Part shown: positions 36,591 through 49,081 of the stretch, one piece after another
Layout of the letters: every line of letters begins with the position of its first letter
Position numbering within the stretch: position 1 is the first letter of the stretch
Origin: Hofstenia miamia
Taxonomy: Eukaryota; Xenacoelomorpha; Acoela
DNA: 64,000 nucleotides
Direction of reading: 5' to 3'
Assembly (NCBI GenBank): GCA_004352715.1
Contig: SCFE01000045.1
Location: forward strand, 342,549-406,548
Program-made: the position numbers and the translations under genes
Notes under the pieces: model-generated
Databases searched by the model: none
Told to the model about the DNA's origin: nothing
What the model saw: the letters and a program-made list of their open reading frames with translations, nothing else

Positions 36591-38522
36591 ATCCGTTTCT
36601 ATGAAATGATAAGTGAAAGCCTTGATATTCATGCGGAGTCATTTGTTAGCTTATGAAAGTGGCAATGTGCCTACTAGTTATTTTGAATGATAAGTCTCCC
36701 GACTTGAACTTTTGAGTGAATATTTAGTATTTAGCTTGACTTCATTTAAATTGCTTTCAAAACTTTTTTATAATTGTTGCCCAAAAATCAATTTGAATTA
36801 ACTCATGCTAAAAATATTAGGAGAAATTTTCATTTTAATTCAGAACTCAAAAAACAAATTATGGATTAATATGGATCCCATTCGTTCAAACTTTAGTCAA
36901 CGTAAATCAGAGCAAATCCTACAGTTTCTATTTTCGGAACTAGATAGGGAAACATTTTGGAGATATTTACTGCTCTTTCAATAGTATAAGAACAATTCCG
37001 TGTCAAAGTAGAGATGGAAGCCAATCGGTACTGACAACCGGACCTGATCTCTTCACCTTAATTTCATTTCACCGGTCAAAACCGGTCACTTTGAGAATCT
37101 GAATAGCTATATTTTCTTGCATGTATTAAATGACATAAGGCGCTATACATATTTCACAATCCATGCGGTCCTCTTTGATGCTAATTTAGCAGACAACAAA
37201 TAATTTGTGTCCAAAGCGTAGAACTAATGTCAAATTTCTTGTGTGAATGAACTATTTGCTTGCATGGTACAGCATGCTCTAATCTATAATCTAAACTTAA
37301 ATGCAGGAAAGTACTTTGCAGTGCACGTTCTTTCTTGGTAATGTAAAGACTCGTAAAAATGAAAAAATCAAACTATGTGTTTTCTATTTTGTGTCCCTAA
37401 CAAAATAAAACTGTGGCTGTGCAGCTGATAGAAAGGTAAGGTATGCGAAGATCTAATTACTCTAATCATAATTTATGTAGGCTACGCAACTGACTGTTTC
37501 GTAATAAAATTACAAGTTGGCTTTATGTAAAACGAAATTAATCAATATGAGTTCCGCTAATTTACGTCAATTTTGTTGGAATAACCTCATTAACTACATT
37601 CATTTGTAAATAGATAAAAATGATTGTTCTGTATTTTTATTATATTAAAAATAGTTAGAGACGTATATGTTGAGTAATTGTTAGTAGTGAATACGCAGAA
37701 ATAGTTGTTTAAAATTCATCAAACAGGATGCAATTCAAGTCATTCAGGAGTGAGGACAGGCTTAAGCTGTCCGAAAGGGTTGCCGCAGCACGTTAACTCT
37801 TGTGAAACACCCATATTGACTTGCATGTACATATATTATCCAATGACGTGGATGAATAAAACCGTTATGAGTGCAATTAAAGTAGCAATGTGATTTTGGG
37901 AATTTGATAAAAACAAAAAATTCCAAACTAGATGTGTAACACGACACCACATTTTCAAAGCAATTGCAAGAATAAGTGTAGAATATCTAGCGGAGGGTCT
38001 GATTGATGCATTAAATAATTTGCTCGCCAAAATGTGTGCCCTAATCACAGATGGCATTGGGTCATTGTTTGTCATCCAATGACCCAGTGATTTCCCAGCG
38101 AAACAACCACTGAAAGAAATAGTATAGTGTTCCGCTTAACCCAGTTATAGATCAGCAATTGCAAAGTAATGAAAGCATTTTCTGTGGATATAGTTTAAGT
38201 AAGTTAAACGATCTGCTACACAAAACTGCCAAATACTAGCTTTCTTTATGTTGATGTTTTTATAATTTGTTAAGTTTTGCTGAAATTAAGAACAAACATA
38301 AATATTACACAAATGCATGACACATTGACTTAGTTCTGCTCTTAGGACTCCTTAATAGAGGTTTCACTAAATAACCAGCTATTTTTCCTCTAAACTAAAG
38401 TCATCAAATGTAACTACTTGTCATTAAAAGGAAAATTCTTTGAAAGTTAGCTCCAATTATTCTACGTTTTTGCTACCAAGGGATGAGTCTAGCATCTAAG
38501 CAATAAGTGAATAATAGCCAGA
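36591..38522. other. AT-rich non-coding DNA
   Basis: Several short frames at 37700-38075 show no family similarity. A duplicated short word, catccaatgac, occurs near 38073 and at 10234. Confidence 0.5.
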
Positions 38523-39135
38523 GTTGAAAATGCACCGCTATCTCAGGACCAAGTTAAATGGCGGAGGCCAAGTCCAAGCCCAGATTTAAACATAAAAACG
38601 GTCGAAGCTCAGCCCAAAATATTTAAACCCCGCCCAACCCAAGTCCAGTCCCATATAAACATAATATATATACAATGAGAAAATTTAATAAAATTATTTC
38701 CCCACAATTTCAAAAAGTCAAATCTAAGACAATCTTCATTGTTTACAAACCTTTAAGGTTCAATGGCTTTCACTGTTATGGAATAAATTATTTTTTTAGA
38801 AGTTATTATTAAAGAAGCATGAGAAATGTTTTTCTTTTTGTAAATATTATCTTCTAATGCCCAACAGCGTTCCTGGAGTTACTCCCAAAATAGGTATTTT
38901 GAATTGGGATCTTTAAGCATTATGGAGATCATCTTCATTACATACACGTTTTCGAATACACAAATATTTGGTATTTTTAAAAAGATTTCTTAACATTTGA
39001 ATATTTTCCACATGCTCCACTGCATACCAAATTTTAGAGTTAAAAGTGGACCGATGATTTAAACCAAGGCCCAGCTCAATACAGCTTAGGTCCAAACACT
39101 GCCCGGGCCCACCATATTTTACTGTTTTGCCACTG
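38523..39135. mobile_element. Possible hAT-type non-autonomous element, worn
   Basis: Begins cagagttgaaaatgcaccgc. The first 130 bases are rich in GGCCC/CCCAA words (aagtccaagcccag, cagcccaaaatattt), and similar words recur in the last 70 bases (aaggcccagctc, cccgggcccaccat) before ttgccactg. This symmetry suggests subterminal repeats of one element. Ends and target duplication are not certain. Confidence 0.35.
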
Positions 39136-39389
39136 ACACTTTTTAGTGTTATAAAAGCCGCACACAAGGAATTACATTGTGAGTTTAGCAGTTTGCATAA
39201 TGCATTGATTTATTTATGCATATTCCTAATGTCTATCAACAATGCCTCTAAGAACCCTCTTTACAAAATTAATACATTAAAAATGTTATAACGCCTGACA
39301 AAATTTGCAAAGGTTAAGTTTTTAAGTTAATTTTCTTTTCTGATGTATTTCAAATACAATTTATAAAAATTGAAAGAGGACCGGATCGA

Positions 39390-39482
39390 CGAATGCAGAT
39401 TGTCGAAAGTTGATGATCATGAGACAAACATTTTTAAAGCCAAAAGTTCTAAAGGGGAGCAGTAAAATATAATACGTTCGGG
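39390..39482 (-). repeat. Dispersed repeat, copy 1
   Basis: On the minus strand cgaacgtattatattttact and caactttcgacaatctgc lie in the same order and spacing as in the plus-strand stretch 41315-41405. Source unknown. Confidence 0.6.
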
Positions 39483-40404
39483 TAATCTGGGAAAGAGTTG
39501 AACATGGAATAGTGGAGGAAGGCAAATAATCTGAGGAAAAGTTGGACATTAGTAAAAAAGTTAGGGAAGTCCGGCCCAGCCCACGAAATTTTACATTGCA
39601 ATGTGTTGTAAAATCGAAGTTGCATTTTGAAATTTTACATTAGTATCATTTACTCTTCAAAATTCAATTAAAGTGTTTCAATTTCATTGTGTAGATTTAA
39701 TAATAGGTTTCCAACATACCTAACTTTGGCCTAACAATCCTACAAGTTGAATAAATTTATGGCAAGGATCCTGAAATTCTCCAAATTGGTACTGAAGTTG
39801 TCAGAAATTTGTAAAATTAGTCTAAAAACACTAATTTGATAAAAATATTTAACAATTTGCAAGTCAGAAATGAGGCACTATAATGTGCTACCATATAAGG
39901 TGTGATGTGTAAATCAATCAATCAATGATATTTCCCATCAAGCTTTGTAAAGATGATTTATTTGACCTCTTGCATTAATTGATTTTCGCCATTTTTTGGT
40001 GTGATTCTCAGCTTAAAAAAAATTATTTTTCATTAAAATCTAATGAAAATTTCACTGCATATAGCTGTGAAAAATGGCTAAGACTTCAACTAATGACTTT
40101 TTGGATACCGCATCTCAGTAAATTTTTATTTTATGATTTTTAAGGCCTTAAAAACTCATTAATTGGAATTAAATTTCTTACCAAACATCCATGAAATTTG
40201 AGTGACTTGTAGTATGATATTTAAATCGTTCCAACTTTAAAAATTATTCCTTCGCTGCCACAAACTCTTTGCAATAAATAGATGCTATACTTAGATAAAT
40301 GTTTACAATTTAATAACTAATAATTTATCTGAATAGCGTCAATAATTTCAAAAAAAATTATATACAAATCGACATACATTACAAAAAGTAACAAATCTTA
40401 CAGG

Positions 40405-41290
40405 TTATTTATAAATTACTGTATATTCATTGTTATAAAATTTATATCCTAACCATGATGTACCACAAATATATTTTTGCTGAAGGAAGATTTTTAAATG
40501 CTTTTTAAAAGATTTCAATTTTTCAATGCGTTTAACTTTCTTAGGTAGCGAATTCCAGTTTCGAGTGGTGACATTGATGAAAGATTTCTTTAAAAATTTG
40601 TTTTATACTTACATGTAAAAAGTTTTGATCTTGAATTCTGTTTATGCGCAAATCCGAGAATTTAATTGTATTATAAGGCAGTAGATTTTTTACTAGCTTG
40701 AAAAATGTTAGCAGGGTATTCAAAATGACAGGTTGTTTAGGAAAGAGAATTGACCTAGAAATGTAATGTTTAGTTTTCGATGAATTTTTTGCTGAGATAT
40801 TCAGTGCCCATTTTAATTAAATGTCAGGTTTTCTATAAAGCACATCACTTAGATCAGTAAATAAGTAAAATAAGTAAAAACAATTAAGGTGGTTCATGAT
40901 AAAAGCACATGGTGATAACTGTTTAACTACTAGTGTCATACTTTTTATACCTTTACTATAGCTAATTTTCTAACTGTTATATTAATGTGAGTGTTGAACT
41001 TTAACTTTGATTCAATGGTTACGCCTAAGTACTTGAAAGTGTTTACAATACGTACATTAACACTATTTATTTTCAAAATCACTTTGGAAACATCGTAGTT
41101 ATTTTTATTGGGCAGTAAAATACAAATTCCGTGTTAGCTTCATTAATTATCAACTTATGCATTGAAAAATATTTTGACAATTTGTTGCAATTGAATTCTA
41201 TTGATTCCACTGCTAGGTGCATTGATGTATTACCGCTGAAGATGCAGTTGACATCGGCATATTGAATTAGATAACAATGTCCCACAATCC
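40405..41290 (-). pseudogene. LINE ORF2 fragment: RT active site to C-terminus
   Basis: Minus strand. 41285-41079 reads YLIQYADVNCIFSGNTSMHL and YFSMHKLIINEANTEFVFYC, the RT catalytic block (YADD changed to YADV) and the following block. After stops and frameshifts the C-terminal region follows: KNLLPYNTIKFSDLRINR, INVTTRNWNSLPKKVKRIEK and LKSFKKHLKIFLQQKYICGT, with a stop at 40405. The order and spacing are normal for CR1/L2-like elements. The loss of a catalytic aspartate and the frame breaks show it is dead. Its 5' side ends abruptly next to the repeat at 41315. Confidence 0.82.
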
Positions 41291-41314
41291 CATTGTTACC
41301 TCTCTCCCGTATTA

Positions 41315-41405
41315 CCCAACGTATTATATTCTACTGCTCCACTTTAGAAATGGTTGCCTCAAGAATTTTCGCCACATGGATATCCACTTTCGACAAACTG
41401 CCGTC
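41315..41405 (+). repeat. Dispersed repeat, copy 2
   Basis: Matches 39390-39482 in opposite orientation (caacgtattatattctactg, ccactttcgacaaactgcc). Confidence 0.6.
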
Positions 41406-41420
41406 TTTCCTCTCTGGCAT

Positions 41421-42553
41421 TGTTTTGAGTGCACTGAATAATGCACTGAATAATGAAATTTAATGAAAGAAAACGAACTCGATGGATTATAAGTAGTTTG
41501 CATTGCCAAGAAAATGGGTAACTACCCGTATTAAAAAATTAGCTAAACTTCAACTAACCCGGTAGAACAAACATAGTATTTGAACTATAACTGAACTTCT
41601 TTGGATGCCTAAAATAAACTAATATATTCCACAAAAAATTTAAAAATTGAATATAGCGGTGCATTGGAGCTGGAGCCCGGAACCAAGGAGCAGAACATTT
41701 TACTCTGAGCCGGCGCCTGATGTTTATAGAGCACCTCTAACTCCAAAGGTTTTATGAAAAGCTAGTTATATTAATTGATTTTTGTTCCACAAAGCTTTGG
41801 AGTTACAAAAAATGTACAAAAATTCGTGGAAGTTTAAAAAAATACGTTCAAATTTGAATGTTTGCAAATAATTCGCAAATATTTGTGATTATTTTGTAAC
41901 GTAACTCGTAATGGAGCCGGAGTTGGAGCCATTGGTATCCAACAGATTATGAAATGGAGCTAAATTTTGATAGGAATGTGGACCTGTAGCAGCTTTATAT
42001 TTGGCTCTAGTCGGCAGCCCTGGAATATACTAAGTGTAAACAAAACAAAATGCGTGTAATGTGCTGATGACAATAGATTCAAAGCTTAATTTCAAGTCGC
42101 AAATAAATACTATTATTAAAAAATGGCTGTAGGTATTAGAAAGATATCCCATGTTCACAACAGTTAAATCCAATTGCAGTAATTCAAATGTTTTATGCAT
42201 TCGTTAGTAATTTAAACTATGCTAATATCTTATATACTAATGTACATAGCCTAATGATAAAAAGCTTCAACTAAAATGGGCATTAAATGTTTGTAATAAA
42301 AACTCTTCTAAAACAAAAGAATATATTACTAAATCTATTCTTTTTCCACGAGATAATTATTTACAATATTTATTTGTTTATTTATTTATTAGAAAAGTTA
42401 GTGCTTTCTACAATATAGAGAAAAAGTGTACAAAAAGCCACTATTAAGTACTAAATGAATTGTTTCTATTTATTTGTTGCAGAGGTAATGATAGTGATAT
42501 TTCTTGGTTATTATAATAGTTCATTTTATATTGATAATAGAAGAATGATGTAC
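41421..42553. other. AT-rich non-coding DNA
   Basis: 41650-42010 has a GC-richer tract with ggagccggagttggagcc and gagctggagcccgg, probably a worn transposon end. Nothing else recognised. Confidence 0.45.
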
Positions 42554-42838
42554 TTAGTTATTTGTATTTATTGAAGTAATTCTTTGACTGATAAGATAAT
42601 TCTTTGTTGGAGCATTCTTGATAAAATTAGTCACTTTCTTTTTTTCAGATCGAGCATCTTTATTTAATTTATTCCATAACTTTACTGCAATATTTATGAA
42701 TAAATTCTTCATAATTTTGCTACTAAATTTCTTGCATTGAAATGTACCGCGTCTAATATATATTAAGATGTTATCTTTCATTTTATAAAATATTTCCAAG
42801 ATCTTTTGTTGCATGATATCATCTGGATATAATAACAT
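42554..42838 (-). pseudogene. LINE ORF2 C-terminal fragment
   Basis: A 94-codon minus-strand frame ending in a stop at 42554 and containing KNLFINIAVKLWNKLNKDAR and VTNFIKNAPTKNYLISQ. The pattern 'FIN.A..LWN.L' about 40 residues before the stop is the usual C-terminal block of CR1/L2-like ORF2. No RT is attached. Confidence 0.7.
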
Positions 42839-42899
42839 ATAATTTTTTTATTATTTATTTTTTCAAATTTCCACCCTAAGACGAGATATCATTCTCATT

Positions 42900-43112
42900 T
42901 TCGACAGAATGTCTGAAGCAAAATAAACGATCAAAAAACTATTCACGTGTTAAATATAATAAAATATCATGAGTCAATCCTTTATTAATACTGCAATTTA
43001 TACCTGGAATATATATCCAAAAGAAATGAAAATAACAGACAACCTTAAAAAATTCAAGAAAGAATTAAAATCATTAATTCTCAAACATAACTTTATATCG
43101 GGTAGATCATGA
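42900..43112 (+). pseudogene. LINE ORF2 C-terminal fragment, opposite strand
   Basis: Plus strand: SFINTAIYTWNIYPKEMKIT then NLKKFKKELKSLILKHNFI and a stop near 43112. Same C-terminal block type as the neighbour at 42554-42838 but on the other strand and with different residues, so a separate insertion. Confidence 0.65.
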
Positions 43113-43233
43113 ATAGGATTTAAATTTTATAATAACGACTATACAATACATCGAACCAGTGTTTTTTTTCATTTTTGTTATTTATTTTTTATTATACTTA
43201 GTAGTTATTGTAAAAAAATTCCAATGAATATAG

Positions 43234-43430
43234 ATTATCTCATCGAATGAAGCTCTCTAATTTTCAGTAGCATTTAATATTGCATCAGTTGAGACATTTT
43301 GGCGAAATCCGAATTGAGCATTTGATAATAAATGTTCAGTTAGATTATGTAGAACTCTTTTGAATATTTTTCTTATTGGAGAAGTAAATGAAATAGAAGA
43401 ATAATATTGTCAATGTGAACAATTACATTT
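43234..43430 (-). pseudogene. LINE RT fragment (fingers)
   Basis: Minus strand: SISFTSPIRKIFKRVLHNLT then SNAQFGFRQNVSTDAILNAT, the RT blocks around 'NAQFGFR...ST'. It ends at a stop just before the palm block, and the following sequence is unrelated. It may be the upstream part of the element whose C-terminus is at 42554-42838, with the middle deleted. Confidence 0.72.
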
Positions 43431-43688
43431 TATACATTCATTAAAGATTGCTTCAATTTTGTTCTTTTATCACATTACAGTTCGTGATTTCATGTATTAG
43501 TTTCAGCTTTGATTTGTAATTTGGCAGATGTGAGCCCTCATTTTTGTGAATTCGTTAATTGTCAGAAGCCTTTCCAAATTTTGTATGCAGCAAAATTGCT
43601 GTGAGTATGGTAATTCATAAAATTTTTCATGCGGTATTTTAGTTACAAAAATCTTTACAATCATAAGAGTCTTCTGTTGCTCTGAATA

Positions 43689-43714
43689 CTATATATATAT
43701 ATATATATATATAT
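43689..43714. repeat. (TA)n microsatellite
   Basis: About 13 TA units, no gap. Confidence 0.95.
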
Positions 43715-45331
43715 ACTATCATGGTGCACTGCTTCTGAATGTTCCTTCATGGGGAAAATGTTACAAAGTGAAAAATCAATTATAAATACTAGAGCCATCA
43801 AAAAATGGTCGGAATTAGATGTAGTATGGTGAGGAAAACCCAATTGCAGCTATCTTTCTCAACACTGAGCGATTTTTTAGACTTCAATGTTCTGTGGGCG
43901 ATTTTTCTCTATTCTTCATTTTCTATTGAGTAAAAGGATTAGTAGCAGCTCTAAAATCTGTTCATAAGGCAAAGAATGATCGAAGAATGGAATTTCATAT
44001 AGAAAATCATCTGAAAGTGCTTTCGAGATTAAATACAATTGTCACCAGTAAAACTTCGATTTTAAGTGACGCATTAGTGACTTCCCGCCTTCACTTAACA
44101 AGATATTGAATGTTAATTTTTGATGTTCTTGAATATAACAAATTTTATATCAGGATTAACCCAAAATTAAAATCATAATTTTACAATTTTTACTTTTATA
44201 AAAATTCTGAAATCAATTTTAAAATGTACTAGCGATTGCAATCACCTTCTCCAATTCTTAAAATTACTACTTATTTGACTTCACATTATAGCACAGAAAT
44301 TATATACTAAATTTGCAAAATTCAATTATTTAAATGATTTACAAAATCAACATTACAATGATTAAGAAAAAACAAAATTGTTAAAAATAAAGTTACCAAT
44401 TCCGCTAAAGTTAATTATTATAGTAAAATTTAGTAATTATAATTAAGAAATATTCTTAACAATATCTTAGCTACCTAATTGATATCTCTATCAATATAAG
44501 ACTGCTATTTTGAAATAATTTAGAAAATAAACTTTTGAGTAGAAAATATATTTATGATTTTCAAATTTTCCTAATTTAAGAGTATCCCTCCTTAAGAAAC
44601 CCTAATAAATTATTTTTTTTAAAGCCAATCAATAAAATATTAACTAAGATTCAACATATATAACTACTGAAATTGACGATTATATTACAAAGATCTCCTA
44701 TACTATCACATTTTTTGCATTTTTATTTATTTACTATATAACTAAGAAAATATTTCAAAAACTTAAAAAGTTTATAGGTGGCCAATTAATACAATCTGTA
44801 TAAAAATATCAAGAAACAATATTAGAAAAGCATATAGACCAACTATTGAACTATGAATTATCACAAAATCAAATCTAAAAAGAAAATAGGAGAAAGACAG
44901 TTTAAAATTCTTGAATTTATGTATATAAAATTTTATCCAAGGCAATTGATAATTTTCAACTAAGCATTAGGGAAAAATTTATATAGAATTTAAGGAACCA
45001 AGCTTAAAAAAATAGGACGAATATAAATACAAAGTAAATTTACTAGAGATATAAAATATTTTAATTTGATGAATATTTTGTGAATTTTATAGTGGGAAAC
45101 GTTTTGAAAAAGGCAGTGACATACCGAAACATGTTAAATAAATGATGCGCTTCTTTTTTAAAGACAGTTTACCAATTTTACAATTGAATTATGGAAAGAG
45201 TTCTATCCAGTTATAAAAACCAAATTGCAATAAATTTAAAGAATCTATTAAAATTCCACTAAAGAAAAGAAGATCAAATTATTTGGCAAATCAGAAAAAT
45301 CAAAAACAAACAACTTAAATCTTCAAGGACA
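43715..45331. other. Very AT-rich non-coding stretch
   Basis: Nothing recognised. Confidence 0.6.
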
Positions 45332-46173
45332 TTAGCCTTTTAATGCCGGTATTTGCAAATTTGCAACTTCAGTCAAATCCATGTGTAATTTCTACATTGA
45401 ATGTATTCTGAGCAAAAAGGTAATGTCTTACCCTTTGGCATACTAAACACATCATTTGCGAAATACTAAGCTCTTAAAAATCTAATAAGATTTTTTACCA
45501 GTTATAAATAAGCATATTTAGTTTTTCCAAAAATACAAAAAATCGAGATTTTTGGATATTTTACGGTAGCTAAAATGAGAAAGAGGGACTCAAAAAATAT
45601 TTCCATACTCAGAGAAAAGTAATCATTTTGAATGATTTTAGTCTGCTGCTTGATGTAAAATTCATTCAATAAATTAAAGTTGCAAATTTGCAACTCCGGG
45701 AAGTGAGGGTTTCATAATGTAAATTTTCACATCATCAAAAAGCGATCTTATCTATTGTATATAGAACCAATATTAGTTATTCATAATTTTTAATGAATTC
45801 TATTATAGATGAGTTTGTAAATGCAATGATGTACCCAAATAAATGTAGGGACCATACCATTAATTTGCAGGTAAATGATATGAATCACTCCTAGTAGTCT
45901 ATATTTTAAAAAGCTTCTTATCCATTGAAATCGAATAAAAATGTCTTTATAAAGTCTCATTCATTCATTTTAACAATTTCAAACAATTTTACGCACATAG
46001 TCAATTTGCAACTTTTGATACATCTACTGTCCGGAGTTGTAAATATGCAACCAAATAAAAAAATTAGTGAAATATTCACATGCTCAATTCAATGGTGGAA
46101 TATAATTTATATGGTGCATAGATGTACGAATATTTTTAAATATCTTTTCTGTACTTGAGCAATACAGGGTTAA
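45332..46173. mobile_element. Possible piggyBac-type MITE
   Basis: The right boundary is gcaatacaggg followed by TTAA (46170-46173); the left boundary is TTAG then ccttttaatgcc. Read inwards the two ends agree at about 11 of 16 positions. CCC-type ends on a TTAA target are typical of piggyBac. Inside, the palindromic word gcaaatttgcaac and close variants occur at least four times, twice followed by a (c)tccggg-like motif. There is no coding capacity. Confidence 0.42.
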
Positions 46174-46301
46174 ACTTTCGAAACTAAGATAATCAAAGTT
46201 TTCTACAAACAAGTTAAATGTATACTTACAATTTTAATTCTTTAGAAGTGCCAATCACTTCATTTATAACAAAACAATAAAAAATAAATGGAAAGCAAAT
46301 T

Positions 46302-47733
46302 ATTTTTTTAAATAACGATGACAAACATATAAACATGCTGTAAAACAAAACTTAAAACTCAACAACTTTGCATTGAGACATGCGCTTATGTGGGTTCATT
46401 GCATCCTTCAGAGACACTAAATTAGAAACATTTAAATGTTTAAATAAAATATACAAACTTCATTATTGCACCTTAAAACATTTACTAATGTAATAAATTT
46501 TAATTAAATAAGAATTAGTTATGGCATTGTACCATATCATTATGTACAATAATATGGATGGTATGGTAGAAAGAAAATCTATGCCCATTATGGATGGCAA
46601 ATTTAAGAATATGGTCATAATGGTAATCCATAAATTTATTGTTACACACAGAATTTACATTGAGTTTCAAGAAAATTGTTAAATTTAGTGCCATATACCT
46701 TACATTTATGCAGGGATCCAACATGATTAATCGTCAACGCGATTAATCGAGATTAATCGGATGGATTAATCTATCGTGCGGGCCAAGTAGATTAGATTAA
46801 TCGTAACCAGCGTGCTCGATTAATCTAGATTATTCTAATTAAGTTGATGCTTATGCATTCAGTTACGTGTTGTCATATTCGGATTGATCTTATCTATGGC
46901 CACTATTCTTGTGTCATGTTTTACAAAAGAAAACCTTAACACCGGACATAGATGAGCGTGATGATTATTCATCTAACATACTTAGGAAGCGTCGAATGTC
47001 GCCTAATTCTATATATAATTTTTTTAAATAACGATGACAAACATATAAACATGCTGTAAAACAAAACTTAAAACTCAACAACTTTGCATTGAGACATGCG
47101 CTTATGTGGGTTCATTGCATCCTTCAGAGACACTAAATTAGAAACATTTAAATGTTTAAATAAAATATACAAACTTCATTATTGCACCTTAAAACATTTA
47201 CTAATGTAATAAATTTTAATTAAATAAGAATTAGTTATGGCATTGTACCATATCATTATGTACAATAATATGGATGGTATGGTAGAAAGAAAATCTATGC
47301 CCATTATGGATGGCAAATTTAAGAATATGGTCATAATGGTAATCCATAAATTTATTGTTACACACAGAATTTACATTGAGTTTCAAGAAAATTGTTAAAT
47401 TTAGTGCCATATACCTTACATTTATGCAGGGATCCAACATGATTAATCGTCAACGCGATTAATCGAGATTAATCGGATGGATTAATCTATCGTGCGGGCC
47501 AAGTAGATTAGATTAATCGTAACCAGCGTGCTCGATTAATCTAGATTATTCTAATTAAGTTGATGCTTATGCATTCAGTTACGTGTTGTCATATTCGGAT
47601 TGATCTTATCTATGGCCACTATTCTTGTGTCATGTTTTACAAAAGAAAACCTTAACACCGGACATAGATGAGCGTGATGATTATTCATCTAACATACTTA
47701 GGAAGCGTCGAATGTCGCCTAATTCTATATATA
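46302..47733. repeat. 716-bp tandem duplication
   Basis: 46302-47017 and 47018-47733 look identical throughout by eye. The unit includes 409 bases of flank and the left 307 bases of the MITE at 47427-48055. No divergence means either a very recent duplication or an assembly error; the short shared word at the junction (taattttttt) is compatible with both. Confidence 0.9.
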
Positions 47734-48055
47734 AGGATCCTCGATTTTATCCCGCCAACTTCTAATCAGGTGTAGAGACTGTTCAGCAAAGCTGGTTATG
47801 CTCTATGTGATTACCAAAATCGTTTATTAACCCTCAACTTAGAAATCCAAATATTTCTTTACCCTAACAAGCACATGTGGAGTAAAATGACTTCAGGAAA
47901 TAATCTCAAAAAAAGTAATAGTTGATATTTTCTATTTTGAATATCTTTCAATTGATATATTGTATTTTTAATGAGAAGTAGATTAATCGACGATTAATCG
48001 CGATTATTAATTTTTTTTCAAACGATTAATCGCGATTAAAATCTAATGATCCCTG
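47427..48055. mobile_element. hAT-type MITE rich in GATTAATC motifs
   Basis: Left end cagggatcc and right end gatccctg are inverse. Subterminal regions on both sides consist of repeated gattaatcg units (for example gcgattaatcgagattaatc on the left, cgattaatcgcgattaaaat on the right). Flanking sequences catttatg and cattataa are a weak 8-bp duplication. A second, left-end-only copy (46711-47017) exists through the tandem duplication. No coding capacity. Confidence 0.65.
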
Positions 48056-49081
48056 CATTATAATAATTGAAACGGTAAATGTATATCTTATAAAATGTTT
48101 TGAACAAACGTTTAGTAAGCAGCTTCAGTAGATTGTAAACAAATACTAATAATGAAGTTGTTTCTCATTTGCAATTTTGGATTGCAAACAAATACTGATA
48201 ATTAAATTGTTTACCATTTTTATGCTTGCGCCTAACAAAATAAACAAAAATGGTTGTCTTTTAATTTCCTTGCAATTTGCTACTTTGCTAAATATTAGAA
48301 ATCAATTTATTAAATTTCTAATACCACGTGTACTCTACGAATATTTCACCATCATTTACCATATTTTACATAATAGCTATAATAGCCATAATGTAAGGAC
48401 CAAATATAAAATATGACCATTATGGATGGCTATAAAATTTCGCGTTGTCATGTATGACCATATCATACCATAAACGACACCCCTGTTTCGAATGCTTCAA
48501 TCAAAAAAATTTTTTAATATTTCATATTGAAAACCTAAATGTGATATTCCATCGCTAAAATATCCAATCGCAAACAATGGAAATTGAAATCTATTGTTAA
48601 ACTGTAGAATGAGAAAGAAGTTAAAATATATTTTGCATGTAATGCAATAGTATATTTCAACGGACAGTTTTCTTCATGAAAAAAGTATTCTATTTTGGTA
48701 AATTTGCAGAACTGGGCATGCGGATATATTATTGTCTCCAACCCCACAAAGTTATTTGGAGGGAAACCCATGAAATCCCATCAAAATCCTACAAATAAAT
48801 AAAGATATGTATCCACGCCTAAATATAAATTGTAAATTATGAATGCCAACTTATAGTATGTTTATATGATTAGGCAATCATAGTTAGAACCTTAATTAAA
48901 GTGGTACTTGATCGCGTTGCCCGCCTATATTATTGATTCTATTACACACGCAAGCAAATGAAATCAGAAAAACAAATTTCATTTAACAGCTGCTTGTGCA
49001 CAGGAATTTGAATATCATATTTGCTATTAACAAAAAACAGAAAATAAATCCAAAATCGAGTAAATAGACCTTATGCATGAT
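48056..49081. other. AT-rich DNA with a possible outer MITE end
   Basis: 48404-48485 (accattatggatggct to cgacacccctg) shares the word cattatggatggc with 46578 and ends in a CAGGGGTG-type inverse terminus. A MITE into which the 47427 element inserted is possible, but its left end was not found. Confidence 0.35.

Noticed and set aside
37705-38075. Overlapping 60-80-codon frames on both strands
   Set aside because: No family similarity, no splice context, typical length of chance frames.
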